DNA of 61,169 bases from Oceanobacillus halophilus (GTDB taxonomy: Bacteria > Bacillota > Bacilli > Bacillales > Amphibacillaceae). The position numbers and the translations under genes were made by a program. This document shows positions 18,258 through 26,179 of this stretch, piece after piece (the first letter of the stretch is position 1; every line of letters begins with the position of its first letter). Under the pieces are notes generated by a model. It worked only from the letters and a program-made list of their open reading frames with translations. It was not told the origin of the DNA and did no database searches. The stretch is taken from NCBI RefSeq assembly GCF_003628505.1, contig NZ_RBZP01000020.1, positions 1 through 61,169 on the forward strand. The letters are read 5' to 3'.

Positions 18258-19245
18258 GGTTTTGTGTTTCAGGAAAAATAATTCGGACAGTCGTTCCCTC
18301 CCCGACCGTGGATTCTAATTCCAGTGAGTGCTCCAGCCTTTCCGCCACTTCTTTAACCAAATAAAGCCCCATACCTGTAGACTCCCGATATTTTCTACCA
18401 TTTTCACCGGTATAAAATTTATTAAAAACACGTTTCTGGTCAACAACAGGAATTCCAATCCCAAAGTCCTTCACTTCCAGAACCGCTTCCCCTTCCCTTT
18501 CATCAATCGATATATCTAGCCGATTTGTTTTTCCAGTAGAATATTTAACGGCATTATGTACGAGTTGCGTTAATAGGAAGAAAAGCCACTTCTCATCGGT
18601 CTCTACTGTTATTCCTGGTTTTTCTTCCTTTAATTGTGGATACACTTCATTACGAATATAAAAGCGCTTGTTATCCTGGTTTACATCCCGTATGAGCTTA
18701 GAAAGTGGGACTGGATTTATCTGAAAATCCTCTGAAATCGTACGGAGTCTTGCCATATAAAGGACGGTATGAAGCCCATTTCGCATCCGGTCTGTTTCCT
18801 CACGAATGCTAGACGATTCCGGCTCATCGAGTGTTTGTGCAGTTAATTCAATAACAGAAAGTGGCGTCTTCATTTGATGCACCCAGCGATCCATAAATAA
18901 TAGATGCTCATCCTGTCTATCTTCTGCTTTTTGAAGTTCCTCTTGATAGGACCTGTACTGTGATAGAAGTAATTGATGGAGTGCTTCAGATATTGGTGCT
19001 CTTTCTGTCGTCTCGAGAGATTCTTCCTGTGTTTCTATTGGTTTTTGCAACCTTTGGTAAAATTTTTTTCTAGTAACATACTTATAGATGAGGTAGGCAG
19101 TTAATAATGTGAAGGATAGAAATATAGCGTAGATACTTACACCTATCCCTCGATAGCCATCCAACCAAAATAGGATAGGAACCACTAGACTTTGACAGAG
19201 TTGGATAACAATAAGTAACAAATGCTCACGAAGGAATAACCTCAT
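18244..19245 (-). CDS. bceS: BceS-type intramembrane-sensing histidine kinase
   Basis: 333 residues. Two N-terminal transmembrane helices with almost no extracellular loop (residues about 8-55) mark an intramembrane-sensing kinase, which takes its signal from the BceAB transporter. The H-box is HQMKTPLSVIE, the N-box LVHNAVKYS, and the G-boxes VKDFGIGIP and GMGLYLVKEVAERL. ATG 19245 overlaps the bceR stop (ATGA) and has GAGGAAG before it; the frame is open to 19263 but lacks a better site. Confidence 0.9.
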   Translation of the reverse strand: MRLFLREHLLLIVIQLCQSLVVPILFWLDGYRGIGVSIYAIFLSFTLLTAYLIYKYVTRKKFYQRLQKPIETQEESLETTERAPISEALHQLLLSQYRSYQEELQKAEDRQDEHLLFMDRWVHQMKTPLSVIELTAQTLDEPESSSIREETDRMRNGLHTVLYMARLRTISEDFQINPVPLSKLIRDVNQDNKRFYIRNEVYPQLKEEKPGITVETDEKWLFFLLTQLVHNAVKYSTGKTNRLDISIDEREGEAVLEVKDFGIGIPVVDQKRVFNKFYTGENGRKYRESTGMGLYLVKEVAERLEHSLELESTVGEGTTVRIIFPETQNLTSM

Positions 19246-19946
19246 GCTTCTTCCTCTCTCCAAGTAATTCGCAGTCGGTATCCTACCCCTCTAACCGTCT
19301 CCACAGCATTCTCTATCCCTAACTCTTGAAACTTACTTCGAACACGAGCCATATTAACATTTAACGTATTTTCATCGACAAAAGCTTGTTCATCCCAAAG
19401 TTTCGCCAATAAATCCTGCCGGCCAGCCACTCGAGGGTAACGTTCCAACAAGCTTTCAATAATGTCGTTTTCCTTTTTAGTTATTTGCGTCACCGCGTTT
19501 TTATATCGCAACTCCAATCGTTCTGGATATAAGCTAAGGCCCTCTTGGCTAAGTACTCTTTCTTCATAATTAGCTGCATATTCCCCATACGCACGGCGGA
19601 GCTGACTCCGGATTTTGGCCATGACAATATCTGGGTGAAATGGCTTCGTAATGAAATCATCGCCCCCATTTTCAATTGCCATTACTTGATCCATCTCGCC
19701 TGTCCGAGCTGAGATGAAAATCACGGGGCAAATAGACTCTTTTCGAACTTGCCTACACCAATAATACCCATCATAACTAGGAAGATTAATATCGAGTAAC
19801 AGAAGCTTGGGTTGAGCCTCACGAAAGGTGTTCATTATATTTCCAAAATCGGTTGCAATGATGACTTCATACCCGTACTTTTTTAAGTAGGTACATAAGT
19901 ATTCGGCAATTTTCATATCATCTTCAACAATCATAATTTTTTCCAT
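19242..19946 (-). CDS. bceR: BceR-type OmpR-family response regulator
   Basis: 234 residues: receiver domain with the phospho-acceptor Asp in LLLDINLPSYDGY (about residue 52) and the Thr/Lys switch residues (FISARTG, FITKPFHP), then an OmpR/PhoB winged helix ending NMARVRSKFQELG and VRGVGYRL. It is first of bceRS and translationally coupled to bceS. It should activate bceAB through the box at 18244-18257. Confidence 0.92.
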   Translation of the reverse strand: MEKIMIVEDDMKIAEYLCTYLKKYGYEVIIATDFGNIMNTFREAQPKLLLLDINLPSYDGYYWCRQVRKESICPVIFISARTGEMDQVMAIENGGDDFITKPFHPDIVMAKIRSQLRRAYGEYAANYEERVLSQEGLSLYPERLELRYKNAVTQITKKENDIIESLLERYPRVAGRQDLLAKLWDEQAFVDENTLNVNMARVRSKFQELGIENAVETVRGVGYRLRITWREEEA

Positions 19947-20061
19947 GTTTGATTTCTCCCCAGCAATTATTTAACATGTATAATTTTACATAAGCAATCT
20001 AAGGAAAACAAAGATAACTTATATAATTGATTATCATAAAAGATGTTTATCCTACTTTCTT

Positions 20062-20095
20062 TTACGATTATAGTATGGGACTGACCCTTTTATTT
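20062..20095. repeat. Family B repeat fragment
   Basis: TATGGGACTGACCCTTTTAT is the conserved end of family B; the partner arm is not recognisable. It lies upstream of bceR, before the decayed kinase module. Confidence 0.5.
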
Positions 20096-20186
20096 AAGCG
20101 AAGGACAAGGTGCCATGACTTATCAAGGGGCAGGAGCAATGCGACATTAAAGAAACCACTCTTCGTGTTTTTTTTCACTTCCTATT

Positions 20187-20916
20187 CTAAGCACTATTAA
20201 TAGGAAGATGGATGGGAAGAATAAACCAATGGTCTCTCAGTTCTGCATCCATTTTCCCATTCATCTTTTCCACTAACTTTTTAGACAGAAAAAGGCCTAG
20301 TCCACTAGATTCCGTGTTCGATCTGCTGGTGACTCCGTATAAAAACGAAAAAGTACTTTTTCCACTGCGACTTTGCTATCTGGTTTGATGTCATTTTTAA
20401 CGGTAAAAATCAAATAGTTTTCTTCATTTCTATAGCTTATAACGGCTTCACTATGGGCATAACGAAGGATATTCTGAACGATATTTTGAATAACCTGTGT
20501 AAGCATTAATTTGTCAGCAATAATTTGTTGGTCATTTATTGGTTCAGGAAATAGTAGTTCAATTTTCCTTTCCTCCAATTGTTCATAAAAGGACAAGAAA
20601 ATTTTTTCAACCACGTTGGAGAGAGGAATGGAAGTTAATTCTATTTATTTTGGTTGGTTTCAATCCACTCTAACTCATAAAAATTGTCGGTCATTTCCAT
20701 CAAACGTTAAACGAGTGCTCAATAATCTTTAGATAGTTCTCCCTCTTCTTCACATCTGTGGTCGCCTGCAGGAGTTGAACATAGCGTGAGTGTTGTCCGT
20801 AAATCATGCGAGAGACCAGCAATGGATAACTTCACATTTTCTTCCATCTTTTTTGATTGACGATTCTTCTCTTCAAAAGAATCAATCATTTGATTCAACT
20901 CATCCACCACCAACAT
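20187..20916 (-). pseudogene. Decayed sensor histidine kinase
   Basis: Three minus-strand pieces in different frames make one kinase. VDELNQMIDSFEEKNRQSKK then SIAGLSHDLRTTLT (H-box, 20916-20719). NDQQIIADKLMLTQVIQNIV with NILRYAH (N-box) up to VLFRFYTES (20614-20297). GLGLFLSKKLVEKMNGKM to HLPINSA and a stop at 20187. At least two frameshifts separate them. The subfamily resembles the small kinases paired with BcrA-type bacitracin/lantibiotic ABC transporters. Confidence 0.82.
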
Positions 20917-21063
20917 TTACCGCTTGTACTCGCAGATTCTCTCCAGCCGTTAATTCTGGATAAAGTGCTGGCGTTTCAATGGATTGTCCTATTTTTCTCC
21001 GTGCATGTTGCAATCCCTTCATTCCCGTTTCCCCAAACAGTTCGATATCGCCCTCATTAATGG
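20900..21063 (-). pseudogene. Internal fragment of a BcrA-type ABC ATPase
   Basis: The minus strand reads INEGDIELFGETGMKGLQHA, then RRKIGQSIETPALYPELTAG and ENLRVQAVN, the stretch between Walker A and signature of lantibiotic/bacitracin-type ATPases. Both Walker motifs are missing. It is fused out of frame to the kinase remnant, overlapping its 5' end, as if a deletion joined an ABC gene to the kinase gene. Confidence 0.72.
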
Positions 21064-21161
21064 TGCAGTCCCTCACTTGATATGAGTCTCTATCTTATAG
21101 GGAATTCATCATTAAATATGATAGAATGAATCTAGTATTTACAAACTGGACGGTGCTACCA

Positions 21162-21872
21162 ATGGAAAAAGTGAAATTGAAAGAAAGTGATTTATATGAA
21201 CCTATCAATAAGTATTTTAAGCGTAAAGGATATGATGTTTACGGGGAGGTTAAAGATTGTGATATTGCAGTGATTAAAGAGGAAGTACTCATTCTTGTAG
21301 AATTAAAATTAAACTTAAGCGTAGACCTACTTATTCAAGCAACGAAGCGACAACGGGTATCCGAACATGTCTATGTGGCCATACCGAAACCCAAAAGGCA
21401 CAACCCCCGTTCCAAAAAATGGCGAGACACATGTCACCTTATACGGAGATTAGAGCTAGGCCTTATTCTCGTTTCCTTTACCCCAAAACAAAAACGAGTG
21501 GAAATCATGATAGAACCAACTCCTTTCCACCGTCCAATCAGCACAGGCAAAGCCAAATACCTCAGGCAAGCAATCATAAAAGAAATAAATGGAAGGAGTG
21601 CAGACTATAATGTTGGGGGTTCTAGCAGAAAACAGATTATGACCGCTTACCGGGAAAACTGTATACAAATTGCCAGTTACCTAGAAAACCACGGCGAACT
21701 ATCGCCTAAGCAGTTATTGCAAATGGGAACAGGGAAGAAAACACAATCAATATTAAGTAAAAACTATTATGGTTGGTTTGTTCGAGTGAAACGAGGAATT
21801 TATGTGCTGAGTGAAAAGGGTAAAAAAGACTTAAAGCAATACCCGGAACTGGTGGAGTATTATCGTAACTAG
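21162..21872 (+). CDS. DUF2161-family putative PD-(D/E)XK phosphodiesterase
   Basis: 236 residues. The N-terminal nuclease-like core has CDIAVIKEEVLILVELKLN, where the Asp and the E-x-K fit the D...ExK metal site of PD-(D/E)XK enzymes. The C-terminal part, from about residue 170 (TAYRENCIQIASYLENHG), looks like a winged helix with GWFVRVKRGIYVLSEKG. No mobile or restriction partner is next to it. ATG 21162 is preferred; the open frame extends to an ATG at 21126 with no better ribosome site. A copy of its 3' end plus the following repeat is found at 36990-37122. Confidence 0.78.
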   Translation: MEKVKLKESDLYEPINKYFKRKGYDVYGEVKDCDIAVIKEEVLILVELKLNLSVDLLIQATKRQRVSEHVYVAIPKPKRHNPRSKKWRDTCHLIRRLELGLILVSFTPKQKRVEIMIEPTPFHRPISTGKAKYLRQAIIKEINGRSADYNVGGSSRKQIMTAYRENCIQIASYLENHGELSPKQLLQMGTGKKTQSILSKNYYGWFVRVKRGIYVLSEKGKKDLKQYPELVEYYRN

Positions 21873-21881
21873 TTAAACAAA

Positions 21882-21943
21882 AAGAGTCAAAATCCCCGCC
21901 ATGCGAAAACTTTAGCACAGTGGGGGGACTGTGACCCTTTTTA
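21882..21943. repeat. Family B repeat after the DUF2161 gene
   Basis: AAGAGTCAAAATCCCCGCCATG is followed by AACTTTAGCACAGTGGGG and GGACTGTGACCCTTTTT. It has the same layout as the copy at 37066-37122, which also follows a DUF2161 tail. Confidence 0.75.
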
Positions 21944-21961
21944 GGAACTTCCATATTACGC

Positions 21962-22180
21962 CTTCTTAATCAGAGATTTATTTTCTTCTTCATTCTTTTT
22001 GTCTCCTCCATACCAAAGCCTGATACTTCAGCAATAAATTCATCCGGCAATCCCTTTTAAAGCATGTTCGTACTTAATTTTTCAATACCATGTTCTATTT
22101 CTTGTTCTACCCCTTTCTCTAACCCTTCCTTCTTCCCATTCTCATAGGAACTATAAAACTTATTTTTCTACAATCTCATC
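21962..22180 (-). pseudogene. Decayed Rpn-family C-terminus
   Basis: The minus strand shows the Rpn C-terminal signature in degenerate form. CTGATACTTCAGCAATAAAT and TCATCCGGCAATCCCTTTT correspond to the conserved end, and AATACCATGTTCTATTTCTT with CCTTCCTTCTTCCCATTCTC to the GIE repeats and YYEKGKKEG stretch. Stops and indels break the frame. Confidence 0.75.
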
Positions 22181-22362
22181 ACCACATGTTGAGCGATTAT
22201 ATTGTTACTTTCTCTGTTTTTTGTATCTAAGTCGCTGAACAATATGAAGTCCTAATTCAAGAAAGACTGACCCTTTAATTTGTGTTTTTTGTAGTACTCT
22301 CCCATTAAACTACTATTGATTAATAAAACCAGGAAAACGGATTCAAAATCATTAACAATAAT

Positions 22363-22382
22363 ATAGTTTAGTGTTAAACTAT
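22363..22382 (+). promoter_or_regulatory. Palindromic operator before the SDR-MarR-SDR operon
   Basis: ATAGTTTA-GTGT-TAAACTAT is an 8-bp-arm perfect inverted repeat ending 20 bp before the first SDR start codon. Its place just upstream of the ribosome site suggests repression by the MarR protein encoded second in the same operon. Confidence 0.65.
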
Positions 22383-22402
22383 TAGATAAAGGGGTGGATA
22401 AA

Positions 22403-23158
22403 TTGACTAAATTACAAGACAAAGTGGTCATTATTACTGGCGGTGCTGGTGGAATTGGTAGTGGCATAGCCAAAGCAATGGTTAAAGAAGGGGCAATAGT
22501 TACTATTGTAGACGTTAACGAAGAAACCGGTACAGCAATGGAAAAAGAATTACAAGCTGTTTCCCCACAATCCATGTTTCTTCAAGCTAATCTATTGGAT
22601 AGGGAAATTCTTGGGCAAATTATTACTACAGTAGTTGAGAAATATGGAAAACTTGATGTATTAGTAAATAATGCACATGCCTCGAAACAAAAGACACTGG
22701 AAGATACCAACCAAGAAGATCTAGATTTATCATTTGGTACTGGATTTTATCCAACATTTTATTTAATGAAAGCGGCACTTCCATATTTGAAAGAATCACA
22801 AGGAAATGTAATTAATTTCGCTTCTGGTGCTGGTTTGGAAGGTCATGAAACTCAAGGTGCATATGCCGCAGCAAAAGAAGCTATTCGCGGGGTATCACGT
22901 GTCGCAGCAAATGAATGGGGTAAATTTGGAATCAATGTAAACCTTATTAGCCCAATTGCTAACTCACCTGGTGTTGAAGCATGGGCAAAAGCACAGCCTG
23001 AATATTATGAAGCAGTTAAGAACAAAATTCCATTGGGACGTTTTGGCGATATAGAAGAAGATATCGGCCGTGTTGCCGTATTCCTAGCTTCAAAGGATTC
23101 ACAATATATTACAGGTCAGACGATAATGGTCGATGGCGGATCCATTATGCTACGTTAA
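22403..23158 (+). CDS. Short-chain dehydrogenase/reductase (SDR)
   Basis: 251 residues. The NAD(P) motif TGGAGGIGSGIAKAM, the DVNEE acidic end of strand 2 (suggesting NAD), the NNAHAS motif and the YAAAKEA catalytic Tyr/Lys are all present. The serine partner lies in NFASGAG. TTG 22403 is preferred because AAAGGGG lies 9 nt upstream; a GTG at 22394 overlaps that site. It is first of a three-gene operon with marR and a second SDR, convergent to the acyl-CoA operon, and could oxidise a hydroxylated intermediate of the same substrate. Confidence 0.88.
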   Translation: MTKLQDKVVIITGGAGGIGSGIAKAMVKEGAIVTIVDVNEETGTAMEKELQAVSPQSMFLQANLLDREILGQIITTVVEKYGKLDVLVNNAHASKQKTLEDTNQEDLDLSFGTGFYPTFYLMKAALPYLKESQGNVINFASGAGLEGHETQGAYAAAKEAIRGVSRVAANEWGKFGINVNLISPIANSPGVEAWAKAQPEYYEAVKNKIPLGRFGDIEEDIGRVAVFLASKDSQYITGQTIMVDGGSIMLR

Positions 23159-23180
23159 TATTAGTTAGAAGGAGGTTATT

Positions 23181-23621
23181 TTGAATAAAACAAATATCTT
23201 TAAACTAATTCGTGCGATTGAACAAATCAATAATGAAAATATTGTAACTTTTACGAGAGCATTTCCTTATCCACTTGGAATTTCACCGATTCTCGTATTA
23301 AGTGAATTAAAAATGAAAGGCCCAACAAAGCAAGTGGAATTAGCAGAAACACTTGGCTATACAAAGGGCGCAATGACTAATATTGCAACAAAACTTGTTA
23401 GTTTAGGTCTAGCAGAAAGACTACATGATGAAAGTGATCGCCGGACAATCCAGTTAAAAATAACATCTGCTGGCATAAAAGCATTATTAGAAGCACAAAA
23501 AATTGGACAAGAAGTATTTATGCAGCATTTTGAAGTTTTAAGCGAAGAAGAACTCAACCAATATTTACTAATTCAAGAGAAATTAGTACAAGGGATACAA
23601 GATAGAAAAAACAAAGGGTAA
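23181..23621 (+). CDS. MarR-family regulator
   Basis: 146 residues with the winged helix KQVELAETLGYTKGAMTNIATKL (positions about 53-75, quoted in part) and the wing ERLHDESDRRTIQL, which carries the DxRxx motif of MarR proteins. It starts at TTG with AAGGAGG 5 nt upstream. Lying between two SDR genes, it probably represses this operon through the palindrome at 22363 and may respond to an aromatic or acyl-CoA-type ligand. The ligand is inferred only from context. Confidence 0.87.
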   Translation: MNKTNIFKLIRAIEQINNENIVTFTRAFPYPLGISPILVLSELKMKGPTKQVELAETLGYTKGAMTNIATKLVSLGLAERLHDESDRRTIQLKITSAGIKALLEAQKIGQEVFMQHFEVLSEEELNQYLLIQEKLVQGIQDRKNKG

Positions 23622-23646
23622 TTAACCATAAGAGGAGGAATTTTTC

Positions 23647-24381
23647 ATGGGCAGATTAAATGCTAAAGTTGCACTTATTACTGGGGGCGCACGCGGAATG
23701 GGCGCTTCTCACGCTCGTTTGTTTGTAAAAGAAGGTGCTAAAGTAATCGTTGCTGATATTCTTGAAGATGAAGGGCAAGCTTTAGCTAAAGAACTAGGAG
23801 AAAATGCAACATTTTTAAAACTTGATGTAACAAAAGCAGACAATTGGGATGAAGTTGTTGCAGAATCAGAAAAAGCATTTGGCCCTATCAATGTATTAGT
23901 CAACAATGCAGGCATTAGCATGAATAAATCCATTGAGGAAATAACTGAAGAAGAGTACAGAAGAATACTCGATATTAATCAAGTTTCTGTATTCCTTGGA
24001 ATGAAGGCAGTTATTCCATCCATGAAAAAAGCAAATGGCGGTTCGATTGTAAACATTTCATCCATGAATGGCCTTGTTGGTGGTGCAATTGGCTATACAG
24101 ATACAAAATTTGCAGTTAGAGGAATGACAAAAGCTGCTGCTCTTGGATTATCTCATAAAGGTATTCGTGTAAATTCGGTGCATCCTGGTGTAATCGAAAC
24201 TCCAATGATTGTTCAAGAGGATTCCAAAGAGGTAATCAAGGAATTCGCAAAACATATACCAACTGGAAGAGTGGCAAAACCTGAGGAAGTTTCCAACCTT
24301 GTTTTATACCTCGCATCCGATGAATCAAGTTACAGCACTGGTTCTGAGTTTGTAGTTGATGGAGGATTAACAGCACAATAG
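23647..24381 (+). CDS. Short-chain dehydrogenase/reductase (SDR)
   Basis: 244 residues. TGGARGMGASHARLF (cofactor), VADILEDEG (NAD preference), NNAGISM, NISSMNGLVG with the catalytic Ser, and YTDTKFAVRG with the catalytic Tyr/Lys form a classical SDR. It resembles 3-alpha/20-beta-hydroxysteroid-type dehydrogenases in its motif pattern, which is suggestive but not proof of a steroid substrate. AGAGGAGG precedes the ATG. It is last in the operon. Confidence 0.88.
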   Translation: MGRLNAKVALITGGARGMGASHARLFVKEGAKVIVADILEDEGQALAKELGENATFLKLDVTKADNWDEVVAESEKAFGPINVLVNNAGISMNKSIEEITEEEYRRILDINQVSVFLGMKAVIPSMKKANGGSIVNISSMNGLVGGAIGYTDTKFAVRGMTKAAALGLSHKGIRVNSVHPGVIETPMIVQEDSKEVIKEFAKHIPTGRVAKPEEVSNLVLYLASDESSYSTGSEFVVDGGLTAQ

Positions 24382-24694
24382 GGAACGAAGTAATTATTTT
24401 CATCCGGCCAAAGGGTCCATTCCCCACTTCACTAAAGTGATAGAGAAATGGGACTGGCCCTTTTAACCCAATTAACCCGAAGTTTAACATAACCCTGTGT
24501 TCAAGTCATACCCCTATTCCATTTCTACTTCATTTTGTCTTACGATATGGATATCCAATTTAACAGATGATTTATTCAAGTGAAAGAGAAAAGAACCTTT
24601 GGTCTGACCCCAAGCTACCACAACTTCTTCAAAAGATTTTTGTACTTCTAAACATAGTTAGTAATTAGTAATCTAGAACTCTCTAAATAGAAAC
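24382..24694. other. Convergent spacer with a family B repeat
   Basis: The 313-bp gap between the SDR operon and the MFS gene has no ORF of note. A full family B copy (24410-24466: CCCCACTTCACTAAAGTGAT plus ATGGGACTGGCCCTTTTAA) sits directly behind the SDR stop and could form a terminator hairpin. A second, partial GGTCTGACCCC lies near 24600. Confidence 0.7.
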
Positions 24695-26125
24695 CTATAC
24701 TAACTTTTCCTCTGTTGCATTTTCGTCTATTTCTACCTCAGCATTTTTAAAGCCAACCACATTCTTCGGTATGAAAAGAACAAATAGTAAGGTGAAAACA
24801 GAGAAGGTGGCAAGAATTAAAGTCGTTATTGTGAAAGCCTTCATTCCATTTCCACCTGCAGAAAATAACGCGAACATCACAATGGCAAATGAAGCTCCCA
24901 CACGTTGAATGGTTGTTTCAATGGTAGAAAATGTGAAAGTAGTAACTCCAATACGAGATTTATTTGCTTTCGCTAAAACCACTGCTTTATTAGCTGGCCC
25001 AATTAATCCAATACCAAGTCCCATTAACGCTAAACATGAAGCAATATAGAAAATGGATGTGTTTTGATTCGCAAATGCAATTAATACCGCACCACTAATA
25101 AGCACACATGCACTAAACGCGATAGTAAAACGCGGAGAGAATTTTATCATCCACCTTCCTACAAAATAATTACCTACTGCTGTAGCAACAAATATAACGA
25201 GTTGCATAAGTCCTACCAGAGTAGAAGGCTTCCCTTGTATATCTTGTAGGAAGAATGATAGTAAATACATAACTCCAACGTAAGGCAAGAAAACAAAAAT
25301 CGAAACTACAGATGGTACCCAAAAATGTCGGTCAGATAGATAATTAATATCTAGTAAAGGCTCTTTCTTCTTTTTTTCAACAAGTACTAAGAAGAAAAGC
25401 GCAATAGCAAAAACCCCAAGGGATGGAAGCCACATCACCGAATTATATCCATAACCATTGATAAAAGTCGGAATAGTTAAAAGTCCAATTAAAACAAAGA
25501 GCATTAACAATACTCCTTGAATGTCGAATGTTTTAGACTTATCTCCTTTTACATTAGGTACCGTAAAAGTAATAACTAAAAACATGACCGCTCCTAAAAC
25601 TGCTGTCAACCAAAAGCTCGATTCCCATCCTAATGTATCTACAAATAATCCTGCAATCGTAGGTCCCGCTGCCGCTCCGATAACACTATAGACTGCAGCC
25701 ACTCCAAGTCCCTTTCCACGCTTTTCCTCTGAAAAGAACTTGCCAACATATGCAAATCCTACTGGAACTATCGCAGAACCAGCAAGTCCTTTGACAAAAA
25801 GCCCAAAGATTAACACCCAAAAAACAGGCGCAATTGCAACAATACCTGAACCAATTACCATAAAAATAAAGCCTGCTAATACGACAAACTTTTGACCTAA
25901 ATAATCACCTAACCATCCAAATAAAGGCTGAAACCCTGTCATTCCGAAAGCAAAACCTAACTGCATCCACGCGGCATAACCTGCACCTAATTGAAATTCC
26001 CCTACCATCGAGGGATATGCAGGTAAGTGTGTTGCTAAAGCAAGTGAAGTCACAAGTAAACCAATACAAATAATATAAAAGGATTTCTTTGTGGACTGTT
26101 CATCTATTGCTAATTTTTGATTCAT
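24695..26125 (-). CDS. MFS transporter, DHA2-like
   Basis: 476 residues with about 12-14 hydrophobic segments from residue 15 on. The loop after helix 2 reads GWLGDYLGQKF, a good MFS motif A (GxLaDrxGrk). Helix 5 carries YSVIGAAAGPTIAG, the antiporter-type motif C. ATG 26125 is preferred since AAAGGTGG lies 8 nt upstream; the frame is open to 26173. It is the last gene of the catabolic operon, 54 bp after aldH. It could import the operon's substrate, although motif C more often marks exporters; direction is open. Confidence 0.85.
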   Translation of the reverse strand: MNQKLAIDEQSTKKSFYIICIGLLVTSLALATHLPAYPSMVGEFQLGAGYAAWMQLGFAFGMTGFQPLFGWLGDYLGQKFVVLAGFIFMVIGSGIVAIAPVFWVLIFGLFVKGLAGSAIVPVGFAYVGKFFSEEKRGKGLGVAAVYSVIGAAAGPTIAGLFVDTLGWESSFWLTAVLGAVMFLVITFTVPNVKGDKSKTFDIQGVLLMLFVLIGLLTIPTFINGYGYNSVMWLPSLGVFAIALFFLVLVEKKKKEPLLDINYLSDRHFWVPSVVSIFVFLPYVGVMYLLSFFLQDIQGKPSTLVGLMQLVIFVATAVGNYFVGRWMIKFSPRFTIAFSACVLISGAVLIAFANQNTSIFYIASCLALMGLGIGLIGPANKAVVLAKANKSRIGVTTFTFSTIETTIQRVGASFAIVMFALFSAGGNGMKAFTITTLILATFSVFTLLFVLFIPKNVVGFKNAEVEIDENATEEKLV

Positions 26126-26179
26126 TAACATTTCCACCTTTCTAAAATAGGACAACCAATCACAGTTGCCCAAATTTTC

